64,000 nucleotides of DNA from Leptodontidium sp. MPI-SDFR-AT-0119 (GCA_020726505.1 JAHLEZ010000032.1:186001-250000), one strand, 5' to 3'. Positions 33,859 to 45,376 are shown, counted from the first letter of the stretch. Notes: generated by a model from the sequence alone, not told the origin. Program-made: numbers and translations.

Positions 33859-36800
33859 CAGAGTGGCCATTAAGCCAATCAGCCAGCCATCAGCTGAGCA
33901 ACTTTCTCAACTGATTGGCTTACATACAAACTCGTAGCTGAATGGACTGAACTGAAGAGCTGATCAGCTGCTTATAAGCTGGTTCTAAAAATAGATATAT
34001 ATTCAAAAATCCTTCCCTAGGTCTACAGCGCTAAACGCCAACATCATCTCGATAAAACCTCTCCTCTGCCAATTCTTGAGACACTCCTGCTTCCATAGTA
34101 ACTCAGCAGTTAATCTCGAACTGTGTGGTGTAGTTTGCATAGAACAAGACGAGAAAACACGCTCACACTCCGAGCTCATAGTAGGAATACTCAAAAAATC
34201 CAAGGCCATCTTTGCAAGCTGTGGCCACTGGGCCTGCTTATCAAGCCAGTATAACAACAGAGGCTTATCAGTTAGAGGCTCTTCAAGATACAACGCTAAT
34301 TGATCTTTCCTGCTTGACGCGCGAGGTGCTTTTGTTATAGTATTGCTAAAAAGAGGAGGAGCCAACCGCTCTAATACTGTAGCTTTAAAGGCCTTAGGCG
34401 GTTCTGGCTCCGGTGTTCGATCCTCCACCCGTATAACCACCTCTCCTTTATAATCGTTCTCCCAGAGCTTTCGTAGAGCTGTCTTTCCTGCTACTACAAA
34501 GCGTTTGTCCTCTCCTGTCCATTGTTACTCAAAATACTGCCATTTCCAACGCGGGTGGAGGACTAAGGCGGCCATCCAAGCAATAGAGGCGTCGGTCTTG
34601 CTGTAGTATTCTTTCGTCTTTCCCCACGCTAGTGTAATCGATTCTTGTATGCCTTCGTGGTTATTGAATTAACCAGCCTTTGCTTGTGTTTCTAGCGTCT
34701 CAAAGTGAGAGAGTAGGTCTTCAAAGACAGGTAAAAGCTCCCATAACGCGCCATGGGATGCTGAAGTCGGGTCGAATCGATCGGGGTTGCCTTCAAGGTC
34801 TTTAGTAAGGCGGAAGAGAGGTTCAAGGTGCTCTGAAATCAAGGTAAGAGTCTTCCATTCGTTGTCGCTTAAATAATCGTTTTCAAACACTTCTTGATCG
34901 AGAGCTTCAGTGGAGAGACGTAATCTGAAGGCGTACGTGTCGAGAGCTTCGCGGAGAGCTAGAGCGCGTATAATCATCTGGTATGAGGAGTTCCATCTTA
35001 TGCCTCCGTCCAAGACCACTTTCTATACCTTTCTAGCTGCTTTTCCTTCGTTAATATCGGCCTGTAACGCGTCAAACACTGTACCACGCTTCCCTGAGGC
35101 CATGATGTGTGTAACTAAGTTATGTAACTTTCCTAGCTCTTTGCGTTGCCTCCACAGTTGTCGTCGCAACTCAGGACTAGCCCTCTTGAACTCATCTTCA
35201 AATGTCTTTGTATCTTGGCCGAATAAGTATTGCTCTGCGATTAAGTTGAGTATATGGCCGATACAGCGAAGTCGACGTTGTTTGGGGTCGAAGTTGAGTG
35301 CCTTTCCAAGCTCCACGAGAGTTGTATCGTTATTGGGCGCATTGTCAAGGACAAACTAGCCAATATTATGCTCGTTGATTCCGAATCGTCGCAGGAGAGG
35401 TAGTATAACAGAGGCTTGGTTTGTAAGTTGTTAGTAAAGGAGAGCGTATACAGAGAAAGGTCAGCATACTAACACTAGTTTTACCATGATTTGGAAGCTC
35501 TGGCAGCCCAGCAAGCACTGTAACCACTTCTCTTTTCTTGTTTGTGTAATACAGAACGACTGCAACTACACTGATCTTCTCTCTCTTCGATCCCCAGCCG
35601 TCAAAAGATATAGAGATCTTTGATTGAGCCTCTGCGACGTCTTTTATAATAGCCGGTTCAAAATACTCAAACATCTTAGTAATCCACGACTCTGGCGTAG
35701 TATGCGAAGTCGGGACTGCGTTGGCAGCTTGTATATTAGCGATTTTGAACATTCGTAGAAGGTGTGGAGAGGCAGCTTTGCGGTGTTTAACGTCGTCCAT
35801 TACTACCCATTTAGTAAAGGCATTCCTGAATTCAAGCTGTCGGAATGGAATAATATTCTCGTACTTTCCATCAACGACTCTAGAGGGTTATGTAGGTGCA
35901 GGAGCTGTAGAAAGTAGTCTCCCAATATCTCCATCTTTGTCTAATTTATAGTGGTCCTTTATATGCCGTTCCGCGTTCTTTAGAGAGTTACTATTGAAAA
36001 GAGTCGTCTTATTCTTTGCAAACGCAGGATCGTGATGACCTAAATACATTAGCATCAAGAATACATGCCAAGAGAATAACATATAGAGTTTACAGGCCCA
36101 AAAAGAGTATTTATTGTTCCCCGCGGGCTGAGTTAAAGTGTACCCGACTTTCCAGACCCACGAGCGAGTAAGGCTCTTCGTTGGAGGGGCCAGAATATAT
36201 CCCCGGGGCAAGTTTGCCACTTTTACAGGCCTATTGTCAAACAATGGCTCTCCAGGGAGGTATGGCGAATAGTCAGGCTTCAGGTCGTCTCTCGCAGGCT
36301 TGAATGGGTTGTAATTAGTGTTATATAAAGGGGTAGGCCGAGTACAGCGGTCTGTGATAGCAAAGGCAAGAGCAACTGGTTCTGTCGAAGTCTGTCGACC
36401 TGGCGCTATCATACGTGCAAAGGGGTCGATTGTAGCACCTATAGTACTCGTAGATGGAGCCCTAGAGCCTCTAGTAGTATCACCATCGATTTCAAAAGGG
36501 GAAGTAGAGCGAGACATGGTGCTGAAGATGCTTTTGATAGTTCTAGGCAGTTAGTATGTGCTGGCGATGATATTAGAATAATCTTTAGCTATTCTGCCCA
36601 AACACACCGCCTAATTTTGGCCTATCAGTAGTGGTTTTTTCCGCTCCGGGGCTTCGGTTGTTCGTTTATTTGGCATTGAGCTCTCATACTAACTGCCTAC
36701 CACCTCACTCTAAAATCCAAAAAAAAATGCGGCTAGCTTATAAGCTAGCTTATAAGCTGGCCATATTATAGCTGATTGACTGACTAATATATTCTAGCTG

Positions 36801-36867
36801 ATTGGCTGACGGTTTTTCCTCAACTGACTGATTGACTTAAAAGCCAGCTGACTGAATGGCCACTCTG
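33859..36867 (-). mobile_element. hAT transposon, 3.0 kb, 8-bp target duplication ATCCTCGG
   Basis: The left end CAGAGTGGCCATTAAGCC matches the inverted right end CAGAGTGGCCATTCAGTC. ATCCTCGG is found directly outside both ends (33851-33858 and 36868-36875). Subterminal GCTGATTGACTGAC-type repeats lie at both ends and TTATAAGCT repeats near each. Length is 3,009 bp. It shares length, orientation and end style with the element at 28968-31968 but is less mutated, so it is probably younger. Confidence 0.92.
34003..36517 (-). pseudogene. hAT transposase with few in-frame stops
   Basis: A minus-strand transposase from the ATG at 36517 (MSRSTSPFEIDGD) to a stop at 34003. Recognisable parts in order: N-terminal region, VKHRKAASPHLLRMFKIAN, ISISFDGWGSKREKISV, LPELPNHGKT, an intron of about 65 nt near 35,415-35,480 (branch CTAAC), FVLDNAPNNDTTLVELGKAL, RLRCIGHILNLIAEQ and DGGIRWNSSYQMI. 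The hAT dimerisation domain closes it (ALDFLSIPTMSSECERVF). About five in-frame stops remain: TAA after APAPT near 35,890, TAG near 35,360, and others near 35,020, 34,668 and 34,530. TAG at expected Tyr/Trp/Gln positions suits mild RIP. A recently inactivated copy. Confidence 0.85.
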
Positions 36868-36875
36868 ATCCTCGG

Positions 36876-37740
36876 CTCCTGACACCTTTTGAACATGCGC
36901 CTCGAGGATGCATACAATTTGCTAGAGTACTACAACATCACCGCCACCGGACTCCTGGAGCAGCAGGAGAATCTACTTAGCTTGGTGAGTTACCCAAGGA
37001 GAGCAGGCAAAATTTAACTGAATATCGCAAAGGCTTTCAACCTGGAAACAGCTTTTCAAGGGATGGCTGTTACCCGACTGAACGTTCTGGCCTTCATATA
37101 CTTGCCACTTGGCTTTTTTGCTGTAAGTGATGAACTGCATGGAATTTATCAGATAATTAGTAACATGATATAGTCCGTCTTTGGGATCACGACTTTTACA
37201 GTCGAGCCAAAATACTATCCAGCAGCCGCAATACCAGCACTAATCGTCACATTGTCAGCAGCTTACATCACTCATCGACTTCTTGTGGCCAGGAACTCCG
37301 AGTCTCTCCCACCTCATGTACTTTCGACCGATGTCGAACATAGCCCAACGAAAAAGACAGGAGGATGGTGGACGCGTCCTTTCGCAAAGGGTTCCAAGTC
37401 AGTGGCAGGCGGAGGTGTTCAATTTACTGGTTCGATGCCGAAGGATACGTCAACCTTCAATGACCCATCGAGAGTTTCTCGGGAAGCAGTAGGAGTGCCC
37501 ATTTCGGCCAACGAGCCGTCAGACGAGGTAGACGCCAATCCGGGACCGGCACCAGAATCGAGTAACCCCTTTGGAGTACCAAGTGTCGACAACATCCGAA
37601 ATCCACCGCCACCGCGTCCTCTACCAGTAAGATGGAGAAACAATGGTAAGAGACTTGACGTTCGGAGGCCAGTATTGAACTTGAGTCCCCAACCAGTCAA
37701 GGAAGCAAAGGACGAAAAAACGGGGAAGGGACAGCAGTAG
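36876..37740 (+). CDS. CorA-like two-helix membrane protein, 5'-truncated
   Basis: Exons from an ATG at 36895-36984, 37033-37122 and 37174-37740 (introns 48 and 51 nt, GTGAGT/GTAAGT donors) give 248 residues without a break. A coiled helix (MRLEDAYNLLEYYN) leads into MAVTRLNVLAFIYLPLGFFA, then FGITTFTVEPKYYPAAAIP and LIVTLSAAYI. These are the two membrane helices and the short loop seen in CorA/MIT-type fungal transporters. The canonical GMN is replaced by GIT, common in divergent fungal members. The tail is long, Pro/Ser-rich and cytoplasmic. The cytosolic N-terminal domain is missing because a hAT sits just upstream (target copy 36868-36875). Transport is doubtful in this form. Confidence 0.6.
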
Positions 37741-38399
37741 CGAGCAAGAACGCATTCTAAGCGAACCTGTCCGGAAATCGATGAACAGAAGAGCTACAGT
37801 AATCAACGTAAAACACACATGCCTTTCCCGACCAGAATAGCTTCACCGTGTTTGAGATCTGTACAGCGCATACCCCTCTATCGCAAAACAAACTCTGGAC
37901 AAAAAGGAAATACCGATTACGCAGTAACGGCATTGAACGTGATTGATTCACTTACTCCATTTATTGCCCAACCTGCTCGTGAATCACTTGTAAACCCGTA
38001 TTTGCCGCTTGAAGACATGCGAGTTCAAGAATCCGCAAGTCAACAAGGAAACTCTAGCCCCCTGTTCAGACTCCCTGTCGATTACCCAGGGGCTTGATAA
38101 TCCCAGCCCTTGATCTGATTCGCCACCACGTTCCTCCGATTCTGTTCCTCTTGCGCTCGGCTTCGAGAAAAGCTCGCTAAGAGGAGCCAGCTCAGGCCGG
38201 CTGTGCCAGACTTTTTCTTGCGGTCGTCGTTGCGAGTTGCCTCGCTCTATCTCTAACAAACTCACACCTTGAAGTCAGTCAGCTCGCGACGTTGTAAACG
38301 GAGGGAAGACGGTCGACGGAAGAAGTTGCTGCTGTAAAGGAAGAAAGAAAGCTGCAGGAAATCAGAAAGGAAAGAATTGTAAGTGAAGCATCCTCCCGC
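37741..38399. other. Intergenic, no convincing gene
   Basis: A 92-codon plus-strand ORF (37819-38097) overlaps minus-strand ORFs of similar size; none shows family features. It ends at the fossil TPR locus. Confidence 0.35.
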
Positions 38400-39900
38400 G
38401 GTGAATGGCATCCTCTTTGTCGCGGTGGCACATCTGCTCGATCACGAACCGGCCTTAAACACTATACGCCGATACTAGATTGCTCATGCTGTCTAGCGTG
38501 TTCAGATAGTCTGCGCCGAACTTCTCCTTGTGAGTCTTTAGTACTTGCACCTGCAGCTGTTCTGCATTATGCCATCGGCCTTGATTCCTATACTCTATTA
38601 CTAGCTAAGCTACGCTATTAATCGCCTGTAGATGATCAACATCGAGCTTCTTCTTGCGAATCTCTAGCATTTCTAAAATTAGCTTTTCGGCATCGTTCCA
38701 TCGGCCTTGTTTCTTATACGTATTTACTAGGTTGGCCATGCTAGAGAGCGTGTCGGGATGATCGACACCGAGCTTCTTCTTGCTTATCTCTAGCACTTGC
38801 ACTTGCTGCTCTTCTACATCATTCCATCGGCCCTGTTTCTTATACGTATTTGCTAGATAAGCTATGCTGATTATCGTGCTTGAATGGTCGGCTCCGAGCT
38901 TTGTCTTGTGCATCTCGAGTACAAGTATTTGTAACTCCTCTGCAGCATCCCATCGGCCTTGATTTGTATACATCTACGCTAGGTTGGCGATGCTGGCCAA
39001 CGTATGTAAATAATCCGGCCCGCGCGTCTTCTTACTTATCTTTAGCACCTGTACTTGCAGCTGTTCTGCACCACCCCATCGACCTTGGTTCTAAACGATG
39101 ATGCAAGCTGCGCTATGCTGGTTAGCAAGTCTGAATGGTCGGCTCTAGGCTTTATCTTTTGTACTTCTAACACCCGCCTGTGCAGCTCTTCGGCGGCATC
39201 CCATCGACCCTGAGACCTATACGTCGATGCTAGGTTGGCCATGCTATTTATTGTGCTTGGGTGTTCTGGACCAAGCTTCTTCGTGCTTATCTCTAGCAGC
39301 TGCGTAAATAGCTTTACAGCATCGTCCTACCGGCCCCTCAGATTATGCACCAAGCCTACCATCACCATACTACTTAGTGTAGTTTCGTGTTCGTAACCAA
39401 AGGCCTTTGTTCTTACTTTCAAGGCCTAGATTAACATCTTCTCTGCCTCTTCTCCTTCCCCATCTGCCACGCATACCAAGCTGCTTTATATAATATTTCT
39501 ACCCAAACTTTCAAGGACTCTTTTTCCTCCGGCTTCTGTAAAAATGCTAACTAAGTGTGCGGAAACAACGTATAGCATTTCGCCCAGTTCTCGTACTCGC
39601 CTATAGGCAACTCGGCATTAAGGTTCCTTATAAATTGTTCTTTCCATTTTCCTTGCTGCTGATAAGCCTTAAGCCACTCTTGTATGGCTAGCTGTACTGG
39701 CCGTGCATCTCGAAGGTTATGCCATCATTGTTAACAAAGACAAAAATGTAGTTTCGCAAGATCATAACATCATCTTCGAAGTCTCCAAGATACTGGCTCA
39801 CTAAATAGCATGGTACTCTTTGCGAGACATAAGCCGCTGCTTGGACAATAGCAAGCGAGATATGCTCGAGAACTATAATCAACCCGAAGAAGCAACTTGA
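38400..39900 (-). pseudogene. NB-ARC/TPR (NLR-like) gene fossil
   Basis: Read on the minus strand, 39,700-39,870 gives LEHISLAIVQAAAYVSQR, the late NB-ARC segment typical of fungal NLR-like proteins. A linker (EWLKAYQQQGKWKEQFIRN) follows. From about 39,340 to 38,470 there are at least seven 42-residue tetratricopeptide units of the kinesin-light-chain type (GRWDAAEELQILVLEMHK, LGVDHPDTLSSMANLVNTY). Several stops and frame changes (near 39,090, 38,985 and 38,610) break the repeats. The NTPase P-loop part is absent, lost beyond 39,900. In fungi such proteins are implicated in non-self recognition; this copy is dead. Base composition is only mildly AT-rich, so decay seems older or not RIP-driven. 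Confidence 0.7.
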
Positions 39901-39959
39901 ATAATACCCAACTTAATATTGGGCTTCTAACTATAAGAAAGCAAACTTATACCAACAAC

Positions 39960-40262
39960 CCTAATAAAAACTTCACACCCTTAGAGTCGCTCTAATGTAG
40001 CCTGCGATCATGTGGAACCTTTCTATCTTTATCCTTTGTTATCTTGTTAGCACCATAATCCAGCAGCAACTTTAGCAAGTCCAATATTTTGTCGTCGTAT
40101 GCCACCATACCAGCAATATGCAATACCGTGAAGCCATCGATCTTCTTGGCCTTAACATCAGCTCCCCTTTCCAACAGAAATTTGCGAGCCTCTAATTTCT
40201 CTTTCCAATCGTAGGTAACAGCCCTCATAAGCGGAGTTGATCCAAACTTGTTCCCAGAATTT
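39960..40262 (-). pseudogene. Two-repeat ankyrin fragment
   Basis: The minus strand reads GNKFGSTPLMRAVTYD, then EARKFLLERGADVKAKKIDG, FTVLHIAG and LLKLLLDYGANKITKD, two consensus ankyrin units. It ends in TAG near 39,990, after which more in-frame sequence (SDSKGVKFLLG) follows. No start or partner domain is attached. It may derive from the neighbouring NLR-like locus or from another ankyrin gene. Confidence 0.6.
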
Positions 40263-41091
40263 TGTTAATACTAGCACGGATTTTCCAAGTCACATCGATA
40301 CGAAACTCGAGAATCTGAACGAAGGTTAGTTTACAATTTATTTCGGTGGAAAGTATGACTTGACGATTATTATCCCTGTAGTTAATCTACCCACGTAATA
40401 AAATAGAATACTTTGGCAAGGCCATTGTTTTTGATTTGGCGTGGTTACGGTTATCGGACACGGCTTCGCTTAAAGCTGTAAAAAGTACAAGGGCCAAAGA
40501 ATAAGAATGACCACCACACTTAAAAAAAAAATCTGTTTTATCTATTCTTTTTCTTAACACTTATTTAAAAATTGGTAAACTTCGGATATGTGATATCTAT
40601 CGATTTAATTAATTTGTTCCCTTATATCAAACTACTCCTTGTGCCTAAAGTGCTACCCTCTTGTTTTGTGGTTGTTTGGGATCTATCCCTCCACAATACT
40701 ACTAGCAGTGGCCCGCAGTAGGAATTTGAAGCGCTTCTTCAGGCTCTTTATCAATCATACCAGTTCTCGTCTCTTTCCAGTTTTCCCATAAGCGTGGTGT
40801 GCCAAGTATTTAGGATAGTTTCTGCCGTGAACATCACGTAATTAGATAAAACGTCCCTCAAATTCTTCCACCTATTAAATTTACATGCCTTTAAAACATC
40901 CTATTGAATCAAAATGGGAGTTAAGACGTAGCTAACTATTCTACCATAACCTTTTACCTTTTATGGATAATCAATCTGGTCGTGGGATTTTAGAGCCAAA
41001 TTTCAAACTAATGTATCCATGTGCCAAAATTATAAAATCTAATAATACTGAAAGGATTGTGGTAGAATTAAAATTGATTATGCGAAAGATT

Positions 41092-41127
<36 letters not shown>

Positions 41128-41414
41128 TAAACAGAACGCAGAATTCGGTAATTAGATTAAAACTCCAAGGTGAGGCGTTACAGATCGATGACCAATACCC
41201 CCCACAAAGCCCCTCGCGCTAAATCACGGCCGTGTACATCTGGCCCAACTTCAATACGAGGCGGTTGTCCCCGCGGAATAGACGGAAATTACTTGGCTAT
41301 GTGAGCTGGAAATGATACCTACAAAGCGATATAGGGCGTAGGACACGATCATTTAACGAGGTTTCATTTCTGTTGCCCGAAATGTAAGTTGAACCTGCAC
41401 CCGAGAGATTTGGC
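40263..41414. other. Intergenic AT-rich, poly-C run near right end
   Basis: No gene seen. AT-rich to 41,090, then the poly-C run listed separately, then the P450 promoter region (41,127-41,414). Confidence 0.4.
41093..41126. repeat. 34-base poly-C homopolymer
   Basis: An uninterrupted run of 34 C in otherwise AT-rich DNA, 289 bp upstream of the P450 start codon. It could be a true G-quadruplex-capable tract (G on the minus strand), a replication-slippage product or a sequencing/assembly artefact; its length should be treated as approximate. Confidence 0.9.
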
Positions 41415-43100
41415 ATGATGATTTCCCAACTCACATACATGTCGGACAACTTGCTCGGCCTCATAGCCGCGTCCAGCGCCCTCATGATCCTTTATCCTCT
41501 GCTCAGGGCTCTTTTAAGCCCTTTGCGTGATGTGAAGGGTCCAGCGCTCGCCCGTTACACTCGCCTGTGGGAGGTGTACAAGAATTGGCAAGGTCATTTG
41601 GAACACGTCACAGTCGCACTACACAAACAATATGGTAGCTAGACCACACTCAACAGATATGTATGTACTAACCAGTGTTTCGAGGCCCAATCGTTCGGCT
41701 CGCACCTAATCGTTACAGCATTGGCGATCCGACCGCGATCCGCAATATCTATGGCGCTGGCTCCAAATTCTACAAATCCGATTACTACACTGTCTTTGGT
41801 GGACCCGCTATGGATCACAAGGACGTCTTCTCTGAGACGAGCAATGAGAGGCATGCGCTGGAAAGGAAAAAGACCGCCAATATGTACGCCATGAGCTCCC
41901 TGGTATCCTACGAGAAATTTGTAGACAAAGTCAATGGCGAATTTATGAGTGCGTTAGTTGACCATGCTCATCACGAGCGTGAATTCGATTTGTTCACCTG
42001 GCTACAATTTTACGCATTCGATGTCATTGGCGAGATCACCCTAGGACGATCATTTGGCCTGATCGAGGCTGGCCACGATAAGGATGGACTTCTGCATGCT
42101 GTGCATGTCGGGTCCATAGGCTATGGTTCCATGGTGGGCCTCATTCCTGAGATTCATGCATGGTATCTATGGTTTCAGAAAGTCTTCCCCATAGAAAGCC
42201 ACTGGAAAGTCGTCCAAAGAGTCATTCTTAGGGAAATAGGCGCCAGAATGCAGGGCGTCAGTCCCAGCGATCGCATGGACTTCCTAGGAAAGTGTGTGGA
42301 ATTGAGCAAAGCTGGCAAACTGGATCAGTTCACAATAAACAATGTGATTGGTTCCAACATAGGTGCCGGCTCTGACACCACGGGCATCAGCATGACTGCA
42401 ATCATCTATTTCCTCATGAAGAATCCGCATTGCTTGCAGAAGCTACGCGACGAGATCAAAACGGCCATTCGGGAAGGAAATCTTTCTAACCCCGTCACGT
42501 TTCAACAGGGCCAAAAGCTTCAATACTTGCAAGCTATCATCAAAGAGGCTTTGCGGCTGCATGCCGCTGTTGGCCAGATTATGAGCAGGGTGGTTCCCAA
42601 GGGCGGCGCACATCTCGCTGGTAGACACTTCCCAGAAGGTGTAAGTTCCAAAGAAACCATGCTCTTCAGAAATAGCTACTAATCGTCAATCGCTAATAGA
42701 CAGTGGTGGGCATAAATGCGTGGGTGATTCATAGCGACGAAAGCATCTGGGGTAAAGATGTACACGAGTTTCGGCCAGAGCGTTGGCTGGTTGACAAAGA
42801 GCGACTCGCCTTCTTAGATCAACACTTCTTGGCTGTAAGTAACTCTTTACTCTCACATGGTATCAAGTGGGAATATTTTGCTGATGCGGTCTACAGTTTG
42901 GTGCTGGTGCAAGAACTTGCATCGGCAAGAACATCTCGCTCCTCGAAATGACAAAACTCCTACCGCAACTCGTACAGAGGTTTGACTTCGTCTCCGCAGG
43001 TAGTAGTGAGTGGACGACTAGCAGTGGGTGGTTTGTCAAGCAGGCGATCCAAGTAAAAGTCATTGAACGAGAACGTAAGGCAGGTCAGGATGTCTCGTAG
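41415..43100 (+). CDS. Cytochrome P450, pisatin-demethylase-like, four exons
   Basis: An ER-anchored haem monooxygenase of 504 residues from exons 41415-41634, 41685-42640, 42700-42834 and 42897-43100. All junctions are GT/AG, introns are 50-62 nt, and the frame is intact. Residues about 12-34 form the N-terminal membrane anchor. Conserved parts: GPIVRLAPNRYSI (74 on), SSLVSYEKFVD, WLQFYAFDVIGEIT, the I-helix oxygen-activation motif AGSDTT (301-306), the ExxR motif EALR (361-364), FRPERW (416-421) and the haem loop FGAGARTCIG (438-447) with ligand Cys445. This pattern resembles the pisatin demethylase/trichothecene-type group of fungal P450s. The substrate is unknown. A second, broken P450 lies 1 kb downstream and a zinc-cluster regulator remnant follows, so a former biosynthetic locus is possible. 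Confidence 0.88.
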
Positions 43101-43820
43101 TTTTAAAGTTGGCTGCAGGCTTATCATAACGAAGAACTATTGAAACCAATGGAAACAGGTTACTCTCATTTGTAAAATTTACGTATATTTGTAATCTCGT
43201 GCGCAGGTTTAGCTGAGCAATGGCGATCGTGATGCCAAATACCGATTACTTCACACACTAGAATGCGTATAGAACAAGGACTCTTTTCACGTGGAAAGAG
43301 GTACTCCTCTGAAGGAGGGAAACCAAAGAAATCGAAGAAAGGGATGAGCGGGATATGGAAAGGGCTAGGGGTATGCTGTACCAGTTGCCTCAGCTGTTTT
43401 TCTGAGCTAACCAACTGCTGCTGCTGCAGTTCGAACATTTTTGGATGCGGAAACGTTTGGAGATTGTGTTGTATGACCCTGGTGTTGACGTGGACTATGG
43501 TCGAACTGGGCCTTCGGCAATCCGAGAGTCGGGGTTCCGTACTGCGTAACAGCTGGCCTCCTCGGCCCGTTCCACGGAACTGTCCTGGGGTCTCCGCAAA
43601 CCCCGCAGCGGCGCAGGCGCATGCCCCGCCCCCTCCGCTTTGGTTCATTGGTTCAGGCAAGCAGATTATCTACCTAGCTTCCTACAAAAGTCATTCATCG
43701 CAGCAAGCAAGCTTTTCTCAATAACTGCGGCGCTGAATTTCTACGTGTCATTGGCATTGTCCCCCCGTCCACATTCGCAAATCTCTTAAGGCACCTTCTC
43801 CCTGACTCCTGACCGTCCAA
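43101..43820. other. Intergenic with overlapping long ORFs on both strands
   Basis: ORFs of 153 codons (plus, 43263-43724) and 164 codons (minus, 43166-43660) overlap fully. The minus reading has a Gln run (LQQQQLVSSEKQLRQL), the plus reading is Cys/Ser-rich. Neither resembles a known family. GC-rich, low-complexity sequence explains the open frames. Confidence 0.35.
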
Positions 43821-43824
43821 TAGG

Positions 43825-44065
43825 CTGCGGCATGGGGCGGGGTTTTTGTCATCCCCCAGTCCCCCAAATCCCCCACCCGCCCCATGGGTTCCCCTATGGG
43901 GGGAAAACCCCCCAAATGGGGGAAGATTTTCATAAATCATGTATTATTTTCATAATATACTTATAAAAATACATAAAGTCCACTCGGTGTTTTGTGTAAA
44001 AATCTGTATAAATATTCATAAAATCCCCCGTGAGGGACGTTAAAAACCCTATGGGGTCCCGTGCA
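43825..44065. repeat. G/C-run element, possible MITE
   Basis: An AT-rich core (about 43,930-44,020) is bounded by blocks of CCCCC/GGGGG runs. The left edge (GGGGCGGGGTTTTTG) and the inverted right edge (CCCCATAGGGTTTTTAACG) share GGGTTTTT followed by a C-run at like spacing, so the ends may be imperfect inverted repeats. It lies exactly where the downstream P450 loses its N-terminus. No duplication was defined. Confidence 0.35.
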
Positions 44066-44189
44066 GCAGGCTACCGTCCAAGTTGTGTCTTGCCGGGCGC
44101 AAGACTCGGAACACTGCAAACTCGGTTCGTCTGATGGCAGGCCAGCGGTGATATGGGCTTACTTATGATTAGTTTTTCAGCTCTACGGG

Positions 44190-45376
44190 CCCCAAGGAGC
44201 ATGCTTTCTTACGGAAGAGAGTCTCCGGAATTTACAGTATGTCCTCCGTTGTGTCGATCGATGGAGCAGGAGGTTCAAACAGTAATGCGCTCGTTGTGGG
44301 AGAGATTCGACAAAATTTGCGGAAACTCGAGAGGCGATCAATCTAAGCCTATGGGTGTCATACTTCACCTACGATGTTGTTGGTACACTTTGTCTAAGTC
44401 AGACTATGGGATTCGTGAGGCAAGGTAAAGACGTTAATGGCTTCATTTCAAATATCCACGGTGCATTTTATTGGGTTGCCAATCTGCCCGGACAAAGTTC
44501 CTGGATCTCCCACCTTATAACAACATTCCTGGCACCACTTTTCAAGCTTCGGATCGCCAATTACGTGCAGCCGTTCCAGAAACTCTCGGTAGATAAGATT
44601 TTCTCCCGCATGAAAGAGAGTTCGCGCGAGTCAAAGAAGCATGATATGTTAGATCATTTCTTGGCTATGAAAGATCCCGAAGGAAAACCAGCTTTCATTT
44701 CCGCAATCATGGCAGAGATTGGCAACGTCCTTGCTGCCGGAGCCGACACAATATTTGTTGCTATGACAGCCGTTCTTGGGCCATTATTACGGGATTCAGT
44801 TAGGTATCGGCGCCTGCAGGCCGAGTTAGATGGAGCAATGAATGATCGTGGCCTTGCAAACGAGCCTGTCAAGGATGTTCCATTTCTTAAAGCCTGCGTC
44901 AAGGAAGGATCTCGGTTTCACCCAAGTATGTTTATCAACTACCGAGGAGAGCACCTACGGAAGGGTACTTCTTGAAGGCTACTTCCTTGGCCCGTCGATA
45001 ACAATCTCCATGAGTCCTTTGGCTCAAATCGTTACAAATCAATTTTTGGCAAAGACGCTGATGAATGGAAACCTGAGAGATGGATCCCTGGTGAGGGCAG
45101 TAGTGAAGAAGATATCAAGCTTATGGATAAGCATCTTGCGACGGTAAATGTAGCACTCTAAATTCCAATACTAACTCTGCATAGTATTGCTACGGCTCAC
45201 GCACATGTATTGGCCGCAACCTAGCAACCTTCGAAGTCTCCAAATTTGTTGGCAAGTTCCTGACCCGTTGTGATGTTGAATTTATCGGTCCGAAATGTCC
45301 ATGGATTGTCAAATCCCTTTGGTTGACTGAGCTAGGCAATATGATGATAAGACTCAAGAAGAGGAGATACGACTGA
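44190..45376 (+). pseudogene. Second cytochrome P450, 5'-truncated and frameshifted
   Basis: P450 sequence without the N-terminal quarter. Readable parts: a helix before FAETREAINLSLWVSYFTYD (about 44,300-44,370), AMKDPEGKPAF, an I-helix with AGADTIFVAMTA (about 44,735; the usual AG.DTT is altered to DTI), the ExxR-like EGSR near 44,905, DEWKPERW near 45,060-45,085 and a haem loop after an intron (45144-45184) reading YCYGSRTCIG. The consensus F and G have become Y and C while the ligand Cys remains. Two one-base shifts, at the A-run near 44,313 and the T-run near 45,045, break the frame. Sequencing error at homopolymers could mimic these, but the missing N-terminus and altered motifs argue for a pseudogene. 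Related to, not a copy of, the upstream P450. Confidence 0.75.

Noticed and set aside
43166..43724. Two long overlapping ORFs, either as a gene
   Set aside because: Both strands are open because of GC-rich low-complexity sequence; neither has a recognisable domain.
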